A stretch of 36,723 nucleotides of DNA, from positions 1-36,723 of the forward strand of contig NZ_VILB01000019.1 in assembly GCF_009712035.1 (NCBI RefSeq). Reading direction: 5' to 3'. This DNA is from Anabaena sp. UHCC 0187. GTDB lineage: Bacteria; Cyanobacteriota; Cyanobacteriia; Cyanobacteriales; Nostocaceae. A model generated the notes under the pieces. It worked only from the letters and a program-made list of their open reading frames with translations. It ran no database searches and had not been told where the DNA came from. Position 1 is the stretch's first letter; each line of letters begins with the position of its first letter. Position numbers and translations under genes: made by a program. This document shows positions 33,889 through 36,723 of the stretch, piece after piece.

Positions 33889-35622
33889 CTAGAAGCTGAA
33901 AGTAGTTCTGAGTGTACCGATAAAGGCATCACTACTGTTAGTAGCTTGTCCAGGAGATGTAACCCAGATAACTCCAGGAGTTACAGAGATATTTTCGGAA
34001 ACGCGATACTTATAGAAGCCTTCAACTTGGTATGGTGTTTCGCCAGCACCAGCACCTAGTGAATAGGGTTGAGCGCCACCAAAGATACCCAAGACGTTAC
34101 CTTTTCTACCAAAGTCAGGTAAAGCTAAACCAACACCATAGCTCCAAGCTTCTTTATCATCATTAGCACCAAAGCCTGTAACATCGTGGTAGGAAACGAA
34201 ACCACTTACAGACAGTCTTTCGCTAGGCTTGAAGGCTGCGGAAATACCGTAGGAGTTACTGGAAGAGGCGCTGGCTGCCAGTGTTGTCCTGTCCACACCT
34301 AAACTATTAGCTTGTGAACTACCTACTAAAGCAGTACCACCATTAATTCCGGAATCAAATAAGGTGCTACCAGCTTTATGATAACCATGCACATAGGTTG
34401 CAGCTAAAGCAACGCGATTACCAACGTTAAAGTTTAACTGACCTAAAGCTGCATAGTTACCATCGAACAAGCCATTACTTGGGCTAGGATCATTAGCATT
34501 GGAAGCTAAGTAACCTAATGTGATGGAACTTGGTTTCAAGAAACTATCACCAGGTTTACCAAAAGGTACATTCAATGCAATCCCTGAACCACCACCAATC
34601 CGGTAAATGGGGTTTTCAGATGCAAAAGTTGTTAAAGCACCCTTACCACCATCGGTTTTATCAAAGAAGTAGGGGTTGTTAACAGCCGCATAATCGCTAT
34701 GTTGACCACCACTGGCTGCAAGATAAACTCTTGCAGGACCAACAGGAGCTTCATAGGTTAATTTGTCAATTCTAACGCTGTTAGCACCAGTGCTACCGAC
34801 TTCAAATGTTTGCTTACCGATTCCAGCAGCAGCAATAGAATTACCATCAGGAGGAGTATTATCTCGGAAATCAAAGCCTGTAGCATTACCAGCAGCCAGA
34901 CGGGTTGTTAACATATCCCTACCTGTAAAGCTGGTTTCCAAGCCTAGACGAACTCTGTCTTGGAATACTGCACGGTTAGCTTTACCTGTCTCATTACCAA
35001 AAGTATCAGTGACAGCAAAAATAGCTTCACCTTTTAACTTAGTAGTAGTGGAGAATTGATTTGCTTCTAATTCAGCAGTGCGAGCTTCTAAAGCATCTAC
35101 ACGTCCACGTAAAGTGGCTAATTCTGCGGAAAATTCTTCTTGCAAACGCTGTAATGTTGCTAAATCCTGTTTTGTCACCATGTCAGCCGTTGCTGTGGCG
35201 ATCAATTCGTTCACACGATCTAAACAAGAATTTAAACCAGCCGCAAATTCGTAACGGCTTAAAGCCCGATTACCGCGAAATGTGCCATTGGGATAACCTG
35301 CAATACAACCGTATCGCTCAACCAAAGACTGTAATGCTTGGAATGCCCAATCTGTAGGTTGAACATCAGAGAACTGAGAAACTGATGTTACCTGAGACAG
35401 GGAATCTTTATTTTCGTTGCTGTAGCGGTTAACTTGAGCTAAAACTTGAGCTTCTTTAGCCAATACTTCTGGCTTTTGGGAAACTTCTGTTGCAGAGGAA
35501 GTTTCTACTGATAATACTTCCTTGGTGGTAGTGGTCGCGGCTATCGCTGTTGACGATACTAACAACGCTGCTCCCAAAATTGCTGGGCTAACCACCAGGG
35601 ATTTCCACAAGATATTAGACAT
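33889..35622 (-). CDS. SLH-domain porin (iron uptake porin / OprB type)
   Basis: About 577 residues from ATG at 35622, chosen over a GTG at 35640 because AGGAGAAAAGGA lies directly before the ATG. A signal peptide (about residues 8-28, ending in STAIA) is followed by a Ser/Thr/Glu-rich linker, an SLH domain (FSDVQPTDWAFQALQSLVERYGCIAGYPNG...), a coiled coil (about 160-190, TLRGRVDALEARTAELEAN), and a beta-barrel of the OprB-like type ending in aromatic Phe (RTTFSF). This is the standard cyanobacterial outer membrane porin, often annotated as iron uptake porin. It is likely strongly expressed. Confidence 0.93.
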   Translation of the reverse strand: MSNILWKSLVVSPAILGAALLVSSTAIAATTTTKEVLSVETSSATEVSQKPEVLAKEAQVLAQVNRYSNENKDSLSQVTSVSQFSDVQPTDWAFQALQSLVERYGCIAGYPNGTFRGNRALSRYEFAAGLNSCLDRVNELIATATADMVTKQDLATLQRLQEEFSAELATLRGRVDALEARTAELEANQFSTTTKLKGEAIFAVTDTFGNETGKANRAVFQDRVRLGLETSFTGRDMLTTRLAAGNATGFDFRDNTPPDGNSIAAAGIGKQTFEVGSTGANSVRIDKLTYEAPVGPARVYLAASGGQHSDYAAVNNPYFFDKTDGGKGALTTFASENPIYRIGGGSGIALNVPFGKPGDSFLKPSSITLGYLASNANDPSPSNGLFDGNYAALGQLNFNVGNRVALAATYVHGYHKAGSTLFDSGINGGTALVGSSQANSLGVDRTTLAASASSSNSYGISAAFKPSERLSVSGFVSYHDVTGFGANDDKEAWSYGVGLALPDFGRKGNVLGIFGGAQPYSLGAGAGETPYQVEGFYKYRVSENISVTPGVIWVTSPGQATNSSDAFIGTLRTTFSF

Positions 35623-36257
35623 TTTTCCTTTTCTCCTCACACCTTATATGGATAACTTGAGTTCGCTTAGGCTTATTGCTTAGAAGTGCGACATCTTGTT
35701 GAAACCTGTGTAATAGGCATGACTGCCAACTAGTTATTACAATCTTAGCTCTCACAAGAATAACAATTGATTAACTAATCGTTAAACTTCAATGCAATTA
35801 ACTTATGCAAAAACTTCTACTCATATTTTCTGATTATATTATATTCGCTTCCAATAATCAAGATAAGATTTTTCGATTAAGTGATCGTCAATTTTTCTGG
35901 TAGTATATTGTCATTTATACTAAGTAGATTTAATTGTCTTAAACTTACATCAAACTATTCTCACCAAGATTCTTAGCGAACAGGCTTTAGCATGAAAAAA
36001 CTTAGATAAGGCTTAAAAGATACTTTCAATCAAAACCTTTCTACATCATTTTTCTGGCACAAACCTATCACTGCGAATGATTCATGATTGGTGAAAAATG
36101 TTCCCCAATCATGATTTACCCGCCTAATAACTGTAATAAGATATCTAAAATAATATTTAGTGCTACTGGTCAAAAAAGTTTAAAATCTGACAATATAAGC
36201 TTTATTTCTTTCTGACTTCTTGCAAGAACTTATTAATTGTTAAATCAAAAACCATCC
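35623..36257. other. AT-rich intergenic region ahead of the porin
   Basis: No coding gene is supported. It contains the promoter region of the porin, for which I see no certain operator, and a perfect 10-pair hairpin at 36082-36114 (TCATGATTGG / CCAATCATGA, 13-base loop) without a T-run. Near 36241 the separate minus-strand transcript candidate begins to end. Confidence 0.45.
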
Positions 36258-36306
36258 TTAAAAACTATCCGCCCTGATTTAGATCAGATAATCTAAGTCA
36301 GGGCGG
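36258..36306 (-). terminator. Strong hairpin terminator of the small transcript
   Basis: On the minus strand CCGCCCTGA-C-TTAGAT, loop TATCTG, ATCTAA-A-TCAGGGCGG: 15 pairs with one C/A mismatch, followed by ATAGTTTTTAAGG. Confidence 0.8.
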
Positions 36307-36312
36307 TCTAGC

Positions 36313-36456
36313 GGGTCTTCAAGTTGCAACCAGACTGCCGGAAGGAACTCCGATGTCAAGCCTAGCTAGTTGAGCTAACTTAGTATCTCAAGAGAACTAA
36401 AGCTAACTTAGAGAACAGCCCCGGCGCACAGCCGGCTAACTGCAACTTGATGACCC
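36313..36456 (-). ncRNA. Structured RNA region, class unknown
   Basis: On the minus strand GGGTCATCAAGTTGCA (36441-36456) pairs with TGCAACTTGAAGACCC (36313-36328) over 16 positions with one mismatch, enclosing 112 bases. Inside are CCGGC/GCCGG around TGTGC, TTAGT-CTC/GAG-ACTAA, CGGA/TCCG and a direct repeat CTAAGTTAGCT. The arrangement is too regular to be chance but matches no RNA family I know. Boundaries of the transcript are predicted as about 36554 to 36258. Confidence 0.55.
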
Positions 36457-36479
36457 ATGCGTATACTACTTTCTATCAT
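36408..36479 (-). CDS. 23-codon leader-like ORF with extended Shine-Dalgarno
   Basis: ATG at 36479 opens a 23-codon frame ending TAA at 36408 (MIESSIRMGHQVAVSRLCAG plus three residues). AAGGAGGTGAT (36484-36494 on the minus strand) matches the 16S 3' end over 11 bases and places GGAGG eight bases before ATG, much stronger than any other site in this window. No family is recognised. It could be a real micropeptide, a leader peptide of an attenuator, or an accidental frame in an RNA. The first third can pair with sequences downstream of the ATG, hiding the start. Confidence 0.5.
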   Translation of the reverse strand: MIESSIRMGHQVAVSRLCAGAVL

Positions 36480-36560
36480 GGGCATCACCTCCTTATTGCC
36501 TAAACGGTCTTCGTTTCAAAAGGGGCAAAGCAAAATGCTTTGGGTTTGTAACCTAGGATT

Positions 36561-36588
36561 ACTATAACACAACTGCAAAAATTTGCAA
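36561..36588 (-). promoter_or_regulatory. Promoter of the small transcript
   Basis: On the minus strand TTGCAA (36583-36588), a 16-base spacer and TATAGT (36561-36566): close to the sigma-70 consensus. A start near 36554 would be about 75 bases before the leader ATG. Confidence 0.6.
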
Positions 36589-36613
36589 TACCTTAATCTC
36601 AATTTCTGCCATT

Positions 36614-36640
36614 AAAAAACCCCCACCAATGAGGTGAAGG
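36614..36640 (-). terminator. Rho-independent terminator of psbD
   Basis: On the minus strand CCTTCACC, loop TCATT, GGTGGGGG (two G-U pairs), then TTTTTT. It lies about 40 bases after the psbD stop codon and isolates it from the next transcript. Confidence 0.8.
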
Positions 36641-36678
36641 CTAATTAAACAAAGATAAATCTAGGAGCAATTCTAGAA

Positions 36679-36723
36679 TTAGAGAGCGTTACCGCGAGGT
36701 AGCACTTCTTCAGGGAAGACAAA
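36679..36723 (-). CDS. psbD: Photosystem II D2 protein, C-terminal end
   Basis: The minus strand from the window edge reads FVFPEEVLPRGNAL and then TAA (36679-36681), which is the conserved C-terminus of PsbD. D2 is one of the two reaction centre core proteins of photosystem II, in the thylakoid membrane. The rest of the gene lies outside the window. No psbC reading frame overlaps or follows the stop, and a terminator lies directly behind, so this is the solitary psbD copy and not the psbD-psbC operon. Confidence 0.93.
   Translation of the reverse strand, partial: FVFPEEVLPRGNAL

Noticed and set aside
36258-36560. Known RNA classes (6S RNA, RNase P RNA, tmRNA, SRP RNA, cobalamin or glutamine riboswitch, Yfr1/Yfr2)
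   Set aside because: None of the sequence marks of these classes that I know could be found, so the region is reported as an unknown structured transcript.

Overview
The window comes from a filamentous, very probably heterocyst-forming cyanobacterium (Nostocales type). The signs are: about fifteen copies of the cyanobacterial octamer GCGATCGC; a photosystem II D2 gene end (psbD); Mg-protoporphyrin methyltransferase; a high-light-inducible protein; an SLH/OprB-type porin; a group 3 sigma factor; heptamer short tandem repeats of the CCCCAGT and GGGAATT kind; and a patX gene carrying the RGSGR heterocyst-inhibitor motif. No name or database match was available, so the organism is inferred.

Layout. 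1-841: 5' part of a coiled-coil protein gene cut by the left edge. 1242-2498: phosphate permease. 2499-3334: a decayed stretch with a methyltransferase fragment, a long hairpin and a three-copy repeat. 3335-3659: patX with an NtcA box and a DIF-type TCCGGA element in front. 3670-7605: FAD oxidoreductase, galE, an inverted-repeat element, chlM. 7686-12999: DUF937 protein, membrane GTPase, Hanks-type kinase, sigma factor SigF. 13440-15279: TauE/SafE-like membrane protein overlapping a secreted membrane-anchored protein. 15396-19007: thioredoxin-like thylakoid factor, MurT, a small CxCxxC secreted protein, an orphan metal-type binding protein. 19058-20950: WD40 protein, small membrane protein, an Hli gene. 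21199-28187: alanine dehydrogenase, MAPEG protein, MlaF-like and MlaD-like lipid transport genes, DUF3288, clpC. 28355-32199: a more accessory stretch (inverted repeat, KilA-N protein, unknown protein, J-domain protein, glycosyltransferase-like protein). 32302-35622: cysK with its probable Rrf2 regulator, then the porin. 36258-36723: a compact minus-strand transcript candidate and the 3' end of psbD.

Functional links that can be supported: Rrf2 regulator and cysK form a 17-nt-spaced pair; the MlaF- and MlaD-like genes form a lipid-transport pair without a permease; the TauE-like and anchored secreted genes overlap and are probably translated together; the small membrane protein and WD40 gene are 9 nt apart. 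psbD has no overlapping psbC behind it, so it is the solitary D2 copy.

The two places most worth a second look are patX, with its complete nitrogen/HetR-type promoter, and the transcript at about 36554-36258. The latter has a strong promoter, an 11-nt perfect match to the 16S 3' end in front of a 23-codon ORF, two mutually exclusive pairings around the start codon, and a strong terminator. I could not match it to any RNA or peptide family I know.
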